A stretch of DNA of 64,000 nt. Source: Ruminiclostridium sp. (lineage in GTDB: Bacteria; Bacillota; Clostridia; Oscillospirales; Ruminococcaceae). Where the stretch lies: contig JAFUNV010000050.1 of the NCBI GenBank assembly GCA_017472865.1, positions 1 to 64,000 of the forward strand. Direction: 5' to 3'. Made by a program: the position numbers and the translations under genes. The notes beneath the pieces were generated by a model, which saw only the letters and a list, made by a program, of their open reading frames with translations, did no database searches and had not been told where the DNA came from. Shown here one piece after another: positions 26,791-35,774 of the stretch (position 1 is its first letter; the number at the start of each line of letters is the position of its first letter).

Positions 26791-28017
26791 ATGAACAAGA
26801 AAATCTCCCTGGGTATTGCCATAAGCCTTATCGCCGTGGCGTGCGCCGTTACCTTCGTGGTGACAATGACCGCTTCGCTGAACCTGTACAACGACAAAAT
26901 AGCAGGTGTTCAGCAGCGCGAGGAAATCAATACCCGTATTCAGGAAATCGACTCCTTTGTGCGTAACTACTCGCTCAGCGCCGTAGACGATGAATCAGTG
27001 AAATCGGGTATCTACGCGGGATATCTTGACGGTATTTCCGACAGGTATTCCGATTATTATACCACCGATGAATATTACTATGAAACCATGCTGGAAAGCG
27101 GCGTCATAGTAAGCCTTGGTATCGAAACAGTAAACGACGGCGGCTATCCAAAGGTTGCCAAAGTTTATAAAAATTCTCCTGCTGAGGAAGCAGGTATCAC
27201 AAAGGACGATATTATTTCAAAGGTCAACGGTCAGAATGTTCTGGAAATAGGCTACAAAAAAGCCTCCGAACTTATCCTTTTCGGTGACGAAGGTACAAAA
27301 ACCACCCTTCTCGTCCGCCATAACGGCGAGGAAATCGAACACAGCTTAAGCCGCACGTCCTTTGAAATCTCTTCTGTAAAACATGAGCTTCTGGATAATG
27401 GTATATTCTATATCGGTGTTTCAGATATCCATAATCTCACGGGAAAGCAGGTGGGGCTTGCTCTTGAAGAACACGCCACGGAAGAAATAAAGGGCTATAT
27501 CTTCGACCTGAGAGAGTGCGAAAGCGGAAATTACTCCTCTGCAGCGGAAATTCTCGACCCCTTTATCCCCAAAATGACTATTGCAAATGCCGTTTACAAG
27601 AACAATTCATATCAGGTTATCGGTGAAACCTCTGACGATAAATCCACAGCTCTCCCCATAAGCGTAATGGTCAATGAAAAAACAGGCGGCAGTGCGGAGC
27701 TTATTGCCCTTTGTCTCAGAGGCGGCGCTGCGGCAAAAATCGTCGGCACACCCACTATGGGTTACGGAACTCTGCAGGAGGCCCGTGCCTTCAGCGATGG
27801 TACTGCGGTTAAAATCTCGGTAGCGGTGATAGAACCCGCAGCCGAAGCAGGCTCATACAACGAAACAGGCGTAAAGCCCGAATTTATTGTTGAATATGCA
27901 GGCATAACGGAAACTGCGCCGGGGAATTATGTAAATACCTACGACGTACAATATAAGAAGGCAGTAGAGGTCGTACTCTCAGCTATGGGCGGCACCTCTG
28001 CGGAAGAACAACGTTAA
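26791..28017 (+). CDS. S41 family C-terminal processing peptidase homologue lacking the catalytic dyad
   Basis: The 408-residue protein has an N-terminal membrane anchor (residues 5-28), a PDZ domain (about 110-200, with [19 protein letters not shown]) and an S41 core. The usual catalytic Ser position, in N-x-x-S-A-S-A-S-E, aligns with Gly300 (segment TGGSAE at 298-303). The catalytic Lys in T-x-G-K-G aligns with Tyr325 (TMGYGTLQ). Spacing between the two is exactly the 25 residues of active enzymes. It is therefore likely to be non-proteolytic, perhaps a scaffold for the hydrolase. It follows the M23 gene by 17 bases. Confidence 0.85.
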   Translation: MNKKISLGIAISLIAVACAVTFVVTMTASLNLYNDKIAGVQQREEINTRIQEIDSFVRNYSLSAVDDESVKSGIYAGYLDGISDRYSDYYTTDEYYYETMLESGVIVSLGIETVNDGGYPKVAKVYKNSPAEEAGITKDDIISKVNGQNVLEIGYKKASELILFGDEGTKTTLLVRHNGEEIEHSLSRTSFEISSVKHELLDNGIFYIGVSDIHNLTGKQVGLALEEHATEEIKGYIFDLRECESGNYSSAAEILDPFIPKMTIANAVYKNNSYQVIGETSDDKSTALPISVMVNEKTGGSAELIALCLRGGAAAKIVGTPTMGYGTLQEARAFSDGTAVKISVAVIEPAAEAGSYNETGVKPEFIVEYAGITETAPGNYVNTYDVQYKKAVEVVLSAMGGTSAEEQR

Positions 28018-28043
28018 TTCAATTTCAGAAAGGATATAAAACC

Positions 28044-28523
28044 ATGACAAAGAAGACAGTATTAACAAGCGAAGGACTTAAGAATCTCGAAGCCGAGCTT
28101 GAGGAGCTCAAAGGCGTAAAGCGCCGCGAGGTTGCGGAAAAAATCAAGATTGCCTTAGGCTACGGCGACCTTTCCGAAAACTCCGAATACGATGAGGCTA
28201 AGAACGAACAGGGTCTTATCGAAGCAAGAATTGCGGAAATCGAAGCAATTTTAAAGAACGTTACTCTTATCGACTCCGACAATATCTCCACCGAACACGT
28301 ACAGCTCGGTACAACCGTTAAGGTAAAGGATATCGAAGAGGATGAAATCCTTGATTTAAGCATCGTAGGCTCCAAGGAAGTTGACATGGCTCAGTGGAAA
28401 ATTTCCGATGAATCCCCTATCGGCAAGGCTCTTATTGGTCATTGCGTCGGCGAAACCGTAGAGGTTGAAGCTCCCGCAGGCGTGTTCAAGTTTGAAATCC
28501 TCGAAATAGGCAGACTCGCTTAA
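28044..28523 (+). CDS. greA: Transcription elongation factor GreA
   Basis: The 159-residue protein has the GreA N-terminal coiled-coil ([39 protein letters not shown] with the acidic tip) and C-terminal FKBP-like domain ([19 protein letters not shown]). It rescues backtracked RNA polymerase by stimulating transcript cleavage. The gene is directly followed by lysS, a common clostridial order. Confidence 0.97.
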   Translation: MTKKTVLTSEGLKNLEAELEELKGVKRREVAEKIKIALGYGDLSENSEYDEAKNEQGLIEARIAEIEAILKNVTLIDSDNISTEHVQLGTTVKVKDIEEDEILDLSIVGSKEVDMAQWKISDESPIGKALIGHCVGETVEVEAPAGVFKFEILEIGRLA

Positions 28524-28550
28524 TAAGCAGAAAAAAGGAAGGACATAAAA

Positions 28551-30062
28551 ATGGCAGACGAAATCTTAGAAGAAGAATTAACCGAAGAAGAGCTTCAGGA
28601 AAAGCTCTCCGAACAGCACAGAATCAGACTTGAAAAGCTTTCCGCACTTAAGGAAAGCGGCAAGAATCCTTATGAAATCACAAAGTTCCCTGTTTCCCAC
28701 CTTGCAAAGGATATCAGAGAAAACTTTGAAACTCTTGAAAATGAAACCGTTCATATCGCAGGCCGTATCACAAGCTGGAGAGATATGGGCAAGGCTAACT
28801 TCATAGATATCCGTGACGGCAGCGACAGAATGCAGGTTTACGTGAAGATTGACGAAATCGGCGAAGAATGCTTCAAGGAATTCAAGACCTGGGACTTAGG
28901 CGATATCGTTGGTATCACAGGCTTTGTTTTCAAGACAAGACGCGGTGAAATTTCCGTTCACGCAAAGGAAATCTCACTTTTATCCAAGTCTCTTCTTCCT
29001 CTCCCTGAAAAGTGGCACGGCTTAAAGGATAAGGAAGAGCGTTACAGAAAGCGTTACCTCGACCTTATCGCTAACCCCGAGGTTAAGGACACCTTCGTTG
29101 CACGTTCCCTTATTCTCCGTGAAATCAGAAGCTATCTTGACAATCTCGGCTACCTTGAGGTTGATACTCCCGTGCTTCATACTCTTGAAATCGGTGCAGC
29201 TGCACGCCCCTTCGTAACTCACCACAACGCTCTTGATATTGATATGTATTTACGTATCGAAACCGAGCTTTACTTAAAGCGCCTTATTGTAGGCGGCTTT
29301 GACAAGGTTTACGAAGTTGGCCGTATCTTCAGAAACGAAGGTATGGACGCTACTCATAACCCTGAATTTACATCCATTGAAATGTATCAGGCGTACACCG
29401 ACTACTACGGAATGATGGATTTAATTGAAAATATGTACCGCACAGTAACTCTCAAAATCTGCGGCACAGATACCGTACCCTATCAGGGTAAGGAAATCGC
29501 AGTAGGCAAGCCCTGGGAAAGACTTACCATGATTGAAGCGGTAAAGAAGTACGCAGGCGTTGACTTTGCCGACTGGGCTACCGACGAGGACGCAAGAGCT
29601 GCAGCAAAGGCAAAGAATGTTGAACTCGAAAAGAAAGACGCTACAAAGGGCGACGTACTTATCGCTTTCTTTGAGACCTTCGTTGAGGATAATCTCATTC
29701 AGCCTACAATTATTTACGATTACCCCGTTGAAAACTCTCCTTTAGCAAAGAGAAAGCCCTCTGACCCCGCATTTACAGAGCGTTTTGAATATTTCATCAA
29801 CGGCTGTGAATTCGGTAACGCATTCTCCGAGCTTAACGACCCTATCGACCAGCGTGCAAGATTCACAAAGCAGGTTGAAGAAAAGAGAAAGCAGGGCGCA
29901 AATGCCGAAATCGACGAAGACTTCCTTACTGCCCTTGAATATGGTCTGCCTCCTACGGGCGGTCTCGGCATGGGTCTTGACAGATTTGTAATGCTCCTCA
30001 CCGACAGCGCTTCTATCCGTGACGTTTTATTATTCCCCACAATGAAGCCTGAGAAGAAGTAA
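28551..30062 (+). CDS. lysS: Lysyl-tRNA synthetase, class II
   Basis: The 503-residue protein has the OB anticodon-binding domain (VHIAGRITSWRDMGKANFI) and class II motifs: motif 1 near FVARSLILREIRSYL, motif 2 in FRNEGMDATHNPEFT, motif 3 in GLPPTGGLGMGLDRFVML. It charges tRNA-Lys. It lies 28 bases after greA and ends at a strong terminator. Confidence 0.98.
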   Translation: MADEILEEELTEEELQEKLSEQHRIRLEKLSALKESGKNPYEITKFPVSHLAKDIRENFETLENETVHIAGRITSWRDMGKANFIDIRDGSDRMQVYVKIDEIGEECFKEFKTWDLGDIVGITGFVFKTRRGEISVHAKEISLLSKSLLPLPEKWHGLKDKEERYRKRYLDLIANPEVKDTFVARSLILREIRSYLDNLGYLEVDTPVLHTLEIGAAARPFVTHHNALDIDMYLRIETELYLKRLIVGGFDKVYEVGRIFRNEGMDATHNPEFTSIEMYQAYTDYYGMMDLIENMYRTVTLKICGTDTVPYQGKEIAVGKPWERLTMIEAVKKYAGVDFADWATDEDARAAAKAKNVELEKKDATKGDVLIAFFETFVEDNLIQPTIIYDYPVENSPLAKRKPSDPAFTERFEYFINGCEFGNAFSELNDPIDQRARFTKQVEEKRKQGANAEIDEDFLTALEYGLPPTGGLGMGLDRFVMLLTDSASIRDVLLFPTMKPEKK

Positions 30063-30145
30063 TTGGCTTTGTTATGCGGTTTGTGAGTGTTCATAACCCG
30101 AAAACTTACGAATTTACAACCGTTTTCGTAAAAAATAAAAAATTG

Positions 30146-30178
30146 ACCCTTTCCGATTGAATTCGGAAAGGGTTTTTG
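30146..30178 (+). terminator. lysS terminator
   Basis: ACCCTTTCCGA (30146-30156) / TCGGAAAGGGT (30163-30173) then TTTTGC. Confidence 0.85.
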
Positions 30179-30205
30179 CTTTATTTAAGCTAAATTAAAC
30201 AAAGA

Positions 30206-30230
30206 AAAAGGACGGCATGGCCGTCCTTTT
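30206..30230. terminator. Terminator of the secreted Fn3-like gene
   Basis: AAAAGGACGG (30206-30215) / CCGTCCTTTT (30221-30230), T-rich on both sides. Confidence 0.8.
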
Positions 30231-30235
30231 GATGT

Positions 30236-31009
30236 TTACAGTTCACCTACAAGCGCAATAATCAGGTCAGTTGTCTGTTCCTGCATAATAACTGCAATCT
30301 CATCATCGGTGAAATAAATCAGCGTGTCGTATACAAAATCTTCCTTAGTAAACTCGGTGGGGTCTTCATTAAGACAATTCCACTCACTGCCTGAGAAGAG
30401 CTTTTTGAGCTTCTTTAATGCGGAATCACTGTATTCATAGGCTACACCGTAGTACTTGAGCTTCTTGTTTTCGAACTCATAGCAGTATACAACGCCCTCT
30501 TCCTTTTCCCAGAGGATAAGGTCGTCAACAGCTGTGTACTTATCGTTGCCTATTCTGTCGAGCACCTTGCTTCTGCTTGTGCCGTAGGTGAATCCCTTCA
30601 TAACGTCCTCAAGCACGTTATCCTGGATAGTAACCTTCTTGTAAGCATACTTGCCCTTCTTGTACTTTCCGTCAACCTTGTCGAGGGAATACACTCTGAA
30701 CTTGTATGTACCTGCCTTTTTAAGGTCGATGGTAAGTTTTGTCTTGGTGGTGGTCTTTACCTTTACGTACTTTTCCTTTGAAGTATTGTACTTATAAACG
30801 CCGTAGGCTTCTGCGCCGCTTACCTTCTTCCAGCTGAGGGTAACCTTTGTGCCGTTTATTGTTGCCTTTAAAGAGGCGGGCTTTGCCAGTTTCTCGGAAG
30901 AAGCAGCTTCTGCATTAACGCTGAAGGGAACATCAGCGGCGGGTGTGTAAACTGCTGTGCCTGCAAGCATTGTTAAAGCCATAAGAACAGATAAAAGCTT
31001 CTTTTTCAT
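30236..31009 (-). CDS. Secreted protein with a fibronectin type III-like domain
   Basis: The 257-residue protein has a signal peptide (MKKKLLSVLMALTMLAGTAV, cleavage probably near residue 36) and an Fn3-like domain near 42-128 (ATINGTKVTLSWKKVSGAEAYGVYKY is its typical strand pattern). The remaining C-terminal half is acidic and mixed alpha/beta, without a known domain. Fn3 modules in gut clostridia often bind glycans or act as spacers. It has its own promoter and terminator and appears monocistronic. Confidence 0.75.
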   Translation of the reverse strand: MKKKLLSVLMALTMLAGTAVYTPAADVPFSVNAEAASSEKLAKPASLKATINGTKVTLSWKKVSGAEAYGVYKYNTSKEKYVKVKTTTKTKLTIDLKKAGTYKFRVYSLDKVDGKYKKGKYAYKKVTIQDNVLEDVMKGFTYGTSRSKVLDRIGNDKYTAVDDLILWEKEEGVVYCYEFENKKLKYYGVAYEYSDSALKKLKKLFSGSEWNCLNEDPTEFTKEDFVYDTLIYFTDDEIAVIMQEQTTDLIIALVGEL

Positions 31010-31067
31010 GATAGTTTCCTTTCCGTAATATTACTTTGTTTTATCAGGATTTCAGCCTGTATTCAGC

Positions 31068-31096
31068 ATTATAACATACTTTTCACAGAAAATCAA
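31068..31096 (-). promoter_or_regulatory. Promoter of the Fn3-like gene
   Basis: Minus-strand TTGATT (31096-31091), 17-base spacer, TATAAT (31073-31068). Confidence 0.78.
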
Positions 31097-31127
31097 CACT
31101 TTATCATGATAATCTGAAAAATTCAGC

Positions 31128-31550
31128 TTATGCACAGCTTCCGTCGTAGTAAGCCTCCAGTTCCTCGATAGCAGCGTTGTGGATACGCATTATCTGACGT
31201 GGACTGTACCCCATCTTTTCGGCAATAATCTCCCAGCTTTGGTTAAGAATATACTTGCGTTCAAGCACAGTTCTTCTTCTGCTGTCGGGAACGGTGGCTA
31301 TAATGTATCTTATCTCTTCTTTCACCTCTACGAGCTTGTCAATCTCTGCGTTTATTTCAGCTTCAAGGTCAACAATTCTTGCAGTGGTCCGTCCTACTCT
31401 GTCAGAATAGGTTCCCTCGCTTCTGCTGCCTGTAAAGGGCGATGTGGTAACCTTTGTCGCAAGGCTTTTAAGCTCCGCAATAACTTCAAGCTTTAAGTCG
31501 ATAGCACAGCTTATTTCATAATGGCTGTTAAGTAAATCCTTTATTTTCAT
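31128..31550 (-). CDS. Phage-type transcriptional regulator-like protein (DUF1492/ArpU-like)
   Basis: The 140-residue protein has a long helical N-terminal half and a C-terminal sigma-70-region-4-like helix-turn-helix, ERKYILNQSWEIIAEKMGYSPRQIMRIHNAAIEELE. This pattern is found in DUF1492 and RinA/ArpU-like late regulators of phages and elements. It follows the zinc-ribbon gene by 13 bases on the same strand and shares its LexA-like-controlled promoter. The target is unknown; it may be a phage remnant. Confidence 0.65.
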   Translation of the reverse strand: MKIKDLLNSHYEISCAIDLKLEVIAELKSLATKVTTSPFTGSRSEGTYSDRVGRTTARIVDLEAEINAEIDKLVEVKEEIRYIIATVPDSRRRTVLERKYILNQSWEIIAEKMGYSPRQIMRIHNAAIEELEAYYDGSCA

Positions 31551-31562
31551 ATAATTTCCTCC

Positions 31563-31787
31563 CTACACTGCCACGGGCACTGCACATTCCGTACAATATA
31601 TATTTTCTCCTGCCTCTATGGCTGTTTGTCCGCTGAAAAGAGCTGTGCCGCAAAGCACACACTTTGCTCTTTCCTCTTCTGTCTTACCGCCGCAGTCGGG
31701 ACACCTTCTGTATATCTCGTTATCGTAGGCGTCATAGCTGAAAGCGGTATTCTTCATTGTCTTTTTACATTCACAGCATCGGTACAT
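31563..31787 (-). CDS. Small two-zinc-ribbon protein
   Basis: The start is ATG 31787 behind GAAAGGAG; the open frame extends further upstream across the promoter region and is not used. The 74-residue product has CCECKK, CPDCGG, CVLCG and CTEC pairs, enough for two zinc ribbons. It is the first gene of the leftward transcript that faces the LexA-like repressor gene. The function is unknown; such proteins can be nucleic-acid binding or adaptor proteins. Confidence 0.65.
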   Translation of the reverse strand: MYRCCECKKTMKNTAFSYDAYDNEIYRRCPDCGGKTEEERAKCVLCGTALFSGQTAIEAGENIYCTECAVPVAV

Positions 31788-31850
31788 TTTTCTCCTTTCG
31801 TTGCAAATCTGGGTCATCCGGATAAACCGTTTCATTTTTGGGGCAAAATC

Positions 31851-31880
31851 AGTATAGCACATTTCGGAAGATTTTGTCAA
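31851..31880 (-). promoter_or_regulatory. Promoter of the zinc-ribbon/DUF1492-like operon
   Basis: Minus-strand TTGACA (31880-31875), 18-base spacer, TATACT (31856-31851). It starts right next to the left operator arm. Confidence 0.75.
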
Positions 31881-31932
31881 CCCATTTTTGCAACAAAAAT
31901 AAAATTTTATTCAAAGGTGTTGCATTTTTGGG
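31881..31932. promoter_or_regulatory. Inverted operator pair between divergent promoters
   Basis: CCCATTTTTGCAACA (31881-31895) and TGTTGCATTTTTGGG (31918-31932) are inverted copies apart from the five central A/T. The left arm adjoins the leftward -35 box; the right arm contains the rightward -35 box. This is what a dimeric CI/LexA-like repressor would use for co-repression. Confidence 0.6.
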
Positions 31933-31948
31933 AATTATATGATATAAT
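31920..31948 (+). promoter_or_regulatory. Promoter of the LexA/CI-like repressor gene
   Basis: TTGCAT (31920-31925), 17-base spacer, TATAAT (31943-31948). The -35 lies in the right operator arm. Confidence 0.75.
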
Positions 31949-32005
31949 GAAGAAAAATAAAGAACGGTGGCGGATTATATAAATATCCGCAGAAAGAGGG
32001 CATAT

Positions 32006-32641
32006 ATGAGTGAAAAAAGGGAAAACGAGGTTGCAAACCGTATGAAAATGCGCCGTAAGGAGCTTGGGCTCAGCCTTCAGGATTTAGCCGACAGAACCAG
32101 ACTCAGCAAATCCACGCTCCAGCGTTACGAGACAGGTACCACTGGAAAGCTGCCCGTAGAAAAGGCAAGACTTATTGCCGAGGCTCTGAAAATGCCCGCC
32201 GAACAGCTTTTAGGACTGGAAACAGCAGCAGAGACCGTTCCCGAATTTTCAGATGTGTATAATATCCCCGTTTACGACAGCGTAAGCGCAGGTTTCGGCT
32301 GTTATGCAGACAGCTGTGCTGTGAGTGTAAAGCCCACATACCTTACAAATGCCGCTTCTGCAGGTGATTTCCTCTGGATAAACGTAAAAGGAGACAGTAT
32401 GTCGCCGAAAATCGAGGACGGAGATATGATACTTGTCCGCCGTCAGGACAGCGTGGAAAGCGGCAGTGTGGCGGTGGTAATGATAGAGGACGAGGCGCTT
32501 GTAAAGCGCGTCAAATACGGCAGAGACTGGCTGGAGCTCCACTCCTTCAACCCCTATTATCCCGTGAGACGTTTTGAAAAGGACGAGGTAAACAGGATTG
32601 TAGTTGTGGGGCTGGTTAAAGAGGTATGCAAAAAGCTGTGA
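32006..32641 (+). CDS. LexA/CI-like repressor with S24 autocleavage domain
   Basis: Translation starts at ATG 32006 behind AAAGAGGG. The 211-residue protein has an N-terminal Cro/CI helix-turn-helix (LGLSLQDLADRTRLSKSTLQ) and a C-terminal S24 peptidase domain. The dyad is intact: Ser131 in GDSMSPKIEDGD and Lys167 in EALVKRVKY. A probable self-cleavage bond is Ala95-Gly96 in SVSAGFG. Such proteins lose repression after RecA/ssDNA contact. The gene is divergent from the zinc-ribbon operon and shares its operator. Confidence 0.88.
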   Translation: MSEKRENEVANRMKMRRKELGLSLQDLADRTRLSKSTLQRYETGTTGKLPVEKARLIAEALKMPAEQLLGLETAAETVPEFSDVYNIPVYDSVSAGFGCYADSCAVSVKPTYLTNAASAGDFLWINVKGDSMSPKIEDGDMILVRRQDSVESGSVAVVMIEDEALVKRVKYGRDWLELHSFNPYYPVRRFEKDEVNRIVVVGLVKEVCKKL

Positions 32642-32677
32642 TTTTTCACAAAATGCGTACTATAATGCACCGTCACC

Positions 32678-32706
32678 TTGACAAAAAGAACAAAAAAGAG
32701 TATAAT
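32678..32706 (+). promoter_or_regulatory. Promoter of the acetylesterase-malQ genes
   Basis: TTGACA (32678-32683), 17-base spacer, TATAAT (32701-32706). Confidence 0.85.
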
Positions 32707-32741
32707 TAATTCAGTATTATTTACACGAAAGGACAACCGCC

Positions 32742-34256
32742 ATGAGCAGATTTAAGGTTGCCGCTGTTTTCAGCGACAGAATGGTTTTACAGCGCAATAA
32801 ATGCATAAATGTATTCGGTGAGGGCGACGACGGCGCCGCAGTTACCGTTGAATTTGAAGGAAATATTGTAAAAACACAGGTTAAGAACGGCCGATGGAAT
32901 GCTGTTCTCCCGCCTCATATCGCAGGCGAGGGCTATGAAATGACCGTGCGCTGCGGTGATGAGTTTAAAAAGTTCACCGATATTGCCGTAGGCGAGGTAT
33001 GGCTTGCAGGCGGTCAGTCCAATATGGAATATGAGCTTCGCAACTGCATCACAGGCGCACAGCACCTGGAAAATGACAAGGGCATTAATGTAAGATTCTA
33101 TTACACCCAGAAAAATCCCTATATAGATGAGAAATTCCTTGAAGATGAAGCAAAAATGGGCTGGGCGAAATTCGAGGGCGAGTCCCCGAAATGCTGGTCG
33201 GCGGTAGGCTATATCTTCGCTAAGGAACTGTCAGAAAAGCTGGGCTGTGTTGTGGGCATAATCGGCTGCAACTGGGGCGGTACAAAGGCTTGTCACTGGA
33301 TGAGCCGCGAAAGCCTTTCGGCTGATACGGATATGCGTTATGACCTTGACCTTTATGATAAGGCAATCGAAGGTAAGACCACCGAAGAACTGGACAGAAT
33401 TTACAAGGAATACGAAGATTACCACACCGCATGGGAAAAGAAGAGCGCAGAATACTATACGACTGTGGAAAATCCCACCTGGGGCGGCTGTCTTGAATAC
33501 TGCGGCGAAAACAAATACCCCGGACCCTTGGCTCCCCGCAACCCTTTCCATGCCACAGGTCTTTACGACAGCATGGTTAAGCGCGTTTGCCCGTATACTA
33601 TAAACGGTTTTATCTATTATCAGGGTGAAAGCGATGATGACCGCCCTCAGTATTACTACAAGATGCTCCGCGGGCTTATCACCTTATGGCGTGAGGACTG
33701 GGGCGACGATGAATTGCCGTTCCTTATCGTACAGCTCCCCATGCACCGTTACAGCGGCGACAGTGACCGTAAGCACTGGTGTCTTATCCGTGAGGCACAG
33801 GAAAAAGCCTTCCGCACCATTAAAAATACAGGTCTTGCTGTTATTCTTGACTGCGGCGAGTTCAATGAAATCCACCCGAAGGATAAAGAGCAGGTAGGTC
33901 ACCGCCTTGCGCTTCAGGCTATGAATTTAGTCTACGGCGACAAGGAAACAAAGGCATTTGCACCGCTTTACAAGTTCCATATCGTAAAGGACAACGGAAT
34001 TGAGGTTCATTTTGACTACGCCGAGGGCTTCACCCTTACAGGCGAGAAATGCGGCTTTGAAATTGCAGGCAGTGACAATATTTACAAGCCTGCGGATTTT
34101 GAAATAAGAGGAAAGAAAATCTTTGTGTTCAGTCCCGATGTAAGCGCACCTCTTAATGTACGCTATCAGTGGACAAACTACGGCGAGGTTACCCTCTACG
34201 GCGACAACGGATTGCCCGTTGCGCCATTCAGAACCGATAAAAGTGTTGATTTATAA
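32742..34256 (+). CDS. Sialate O-acetylesterase family (SGNH-fold) protein
   Basis: The 504-residue protein has the family layout: an N-terminal beta domain, the nucleophile block GEVWLAGGQSNMEYEL (Ser near residue 91), the YYQGESDDD block, and a C-terminal catalytic region NEIHPKDKEQVGHRL with Asp/His. Such enzymes remove O-acetyl groups from sialic acids or from acetylated glycans. There is no signal peptide, so it is probably cytoplasmic and acts on imported sugars. It is 21 bases from malQ and probably co-transcribed with it. Confidence 0.88.
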   Translation: MSRFKVAAVFSDRMVLQRNKCINVFGEGDDGAAVTVEFEGNIVKTQVKNGRWNAVLPPHIAGEGYEMTVRCGDEFKKFTDIAVGEVWLAGGQSNMEYELRNCITGAQHLENDKGINVRFYYTQKNPYIDEKFLEDEAKMGWAKFEGESPKCWSAVGYIFAKELSEKLGCVVGIIGCNWGGTKACHWMSRESLSADTDMRYDLDLYDKAIEGKTTEELDRIYKEYEDYHTAWEKKSAEYYTTVENPTWGGCLEYCGENKYPGPLAPRNPFHATGLYDSMVKRVCPYTINGFIYYQGESDDDRPQYYYKMLRGLITLWREDWGDDELPFLIVQLPMHRYSGDSDRKHWCLIREAQEKAFRTIKNTGLAVILDCGEFNEIHPKDKEQVGHRLALQAMNLVYGDKETKAFAPLYKFHIVKDNGIEVHFDYAEGFTLTGEKCGFEIAGSDNIYKPADFEIRGKKIFVFSPDVSAPLNVRYQWTNYGEVTLYGDNGLPVAPFRTDKSVDL

Positions 34257-34277
34257 TTTGTGAAAGGAAACCACACT

Positions 34278-35744
34278 ATGAGAAGCTGCGGTATACTTAT
34301 GCATATAACAAGCCTGCCGTCTCCTTATGGGATAGGCACCTTCGGAGCAGAGGCTGAAAAATTTGTGGACTGGCTGAAAAGTGCAGGTCAGAAATACTGG
34401 CAGGTGCTGCCCGTAGGACCCACAGGCTACGGCGATTCACCTTACCAGTCCTTTTCCACCTTTGCGGGTAATCCTCTTTTAATCGACCTTGACGAACTGA
34501 TAAAAGAGGGACTTCTCACTAAGGAGAAATGCACGGCGGATTACGGTAATAATCCCTCTGCCGTTGACTATAATAAGGTAACCCCTATAAAAATGAACCT
34601 GCTGAGAGAAGCCTACAAGGGTTTTGATGAGGATGCAGGCTATCTTGCCTTCACACGTGCTGAGGGAGAATGGCTGGAGGATTACGCTCTGTTTATGGCT
34701 CTAAAAGGCAACAGCAATAATGTTGCGTGGAATAAGTGGAGTGATGGGTTGCGTCTCAGAAAAGCAGAGGCAATTGATGACGCACGTGAACGGCTGAAAA
34801 AAGAAACAGGTTTCTGGAAATTTGTACAGTACATTTTCTACCGCCAGTGGGACAGGCTGAAAACCTATGCCAACAAAAACGGAATAAAGCTCATCGGAGA
34901 TATCCCGATTTATGTATCTCCCGACAGTGCTGATGTGTGGGCAAATCCTTCGCTTTTCCTTATGGATAAGGCGCTGAATCCCAAAGCGGTTGCGGGAGTT
35001 CCGCCCGATTATTTCTCCGCTACGGGTCAGCTCTGGGGAAATCCGCTTTATGACTGGGCTGCTATGAAGAAGGAAGATTATGCATGGTGGATAAAGCGCA
35101 TTGAAAAAGCAGCGAAGCTCTATGACGTTGTAAGAATCGACCATTTCCGTGCTTTTGACACCTACTGGGCTATTCCTTACGGCGAGCCTACTGCCGTAAA
35201 CGGAAAGTGGGAACAGGGTCCGGGCATGGATTTATGGAACGCAGTAAAAGAAAAGCTGGGTAAAGTGAATATAATTGCCGAGGATTTAGGAGATATCTTC
35301 GACAGTGTAAAGGAGCTTCTTAAAGATTCGGGCTTCCCGGGAATGAGGGTTTTACAGTTCGGCTTCAACCCCGAAAGTAACGATAATGACCATCTTATCC
35401 ACCGCTATCCCGTAAATTCCGTGTGTTACTCGGGTACTCATGATAATTCTACGGTCATGGGCTGGTACAAGGGCGCTGACGAAAAGAGCAAAGCAATGTG
35501 CAGAAGATACCTGAAGCCCAGACCCTTTGAAAAACTGAATGTGACATTTATCCGCGAGCTGTACAGGAGCAATGCTGGGCTGGTTATTATTCCCATGCAG
35601 GACGTTATGGGACTTGATGACCGCGCAAGAATGAATGTTCCGTCCACGGTGGGCGGCAACTGGCAGTGGCGCGCAAAGCAGGGACAGATTACCCCGAAGC
35701 AGGCGGCAAAGCTTAAAGATTTTGCAGAAACATATTACAGATAA
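34278..35744 (+). CDS. malQ: 4-alpha-glucanotransferase (amylomaltase)
   Basis: The start is ATG 34278 behind GAAAGGAAA. The 488-residue protein has GH77 motifs: GILMHITSLPSPYGIGTFG, SPYQSFSTFAGNPLLIDL, GDIPIYV, VRIDHFRAFD (nucleophile Asp), IIAEDLG (acid/base Glu) and YSGTHDNSTVMGW. It transfers alpha-1,4-glucan chains in glycogen and maltodextrin turnover. It follows the acetylesterase gene and ends at a strong terminator. Confidence 0.95.
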   Translation: MRSCGILMHITSLPSPYGIGTFGAEAEKFVDWLKSAGQKYWQVLPVGPTGYGDSPYQSFSTFAGNPLLIDLDELIKEGLLTKEKCTADYGNNPSAVDYNKVTPIKMNLLREAYKGFDEDAGYLAFTRAEGEWLEDYALFMALKGNSNNVAWNKWSDGLRLRKAEAIDDARERLKKETGFWKFVQYIFYRQWDRLKTYANKNGIKLIGDIPIYVSPDSADVWANPSLFLMDKALNPKAVAGVPPDYFSATGQLWGNPLYDWAAMKKEDYAWWIKRIEKAAKLYDVVRIDHFRAFDTYWAIPYGEPTAVNGKWEQGPGMDLWNAVKEKLGKVNIIAEDLGDIFDSVKELLKDSGFPGMRVLQFGFNPESNDNDHLIHRYPVNSVCYSGTHDNSTVMGWYKGADEKSKAMCRRYLKPRPFEKLNVTFIRELYRSNAGLVIIPMQDVMGLDDRARMNVPSTVGGNWQWRAKQGQITPKQAAKLKDFAETYYR

Positions 35745-35746
35745 GA

Positions 35747-35774
35747 AAAAGCACCCCTCGGGGTGCTTTTTTTA
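35747..35774. terminator. Terminator between malQ and the convergent DUF1624 gene
   Basis: AAAAGCACCCC (35747-35757) / GGGGTGCTTTT (35760-35770), T-rich on both sides. Confidence 0.85.
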
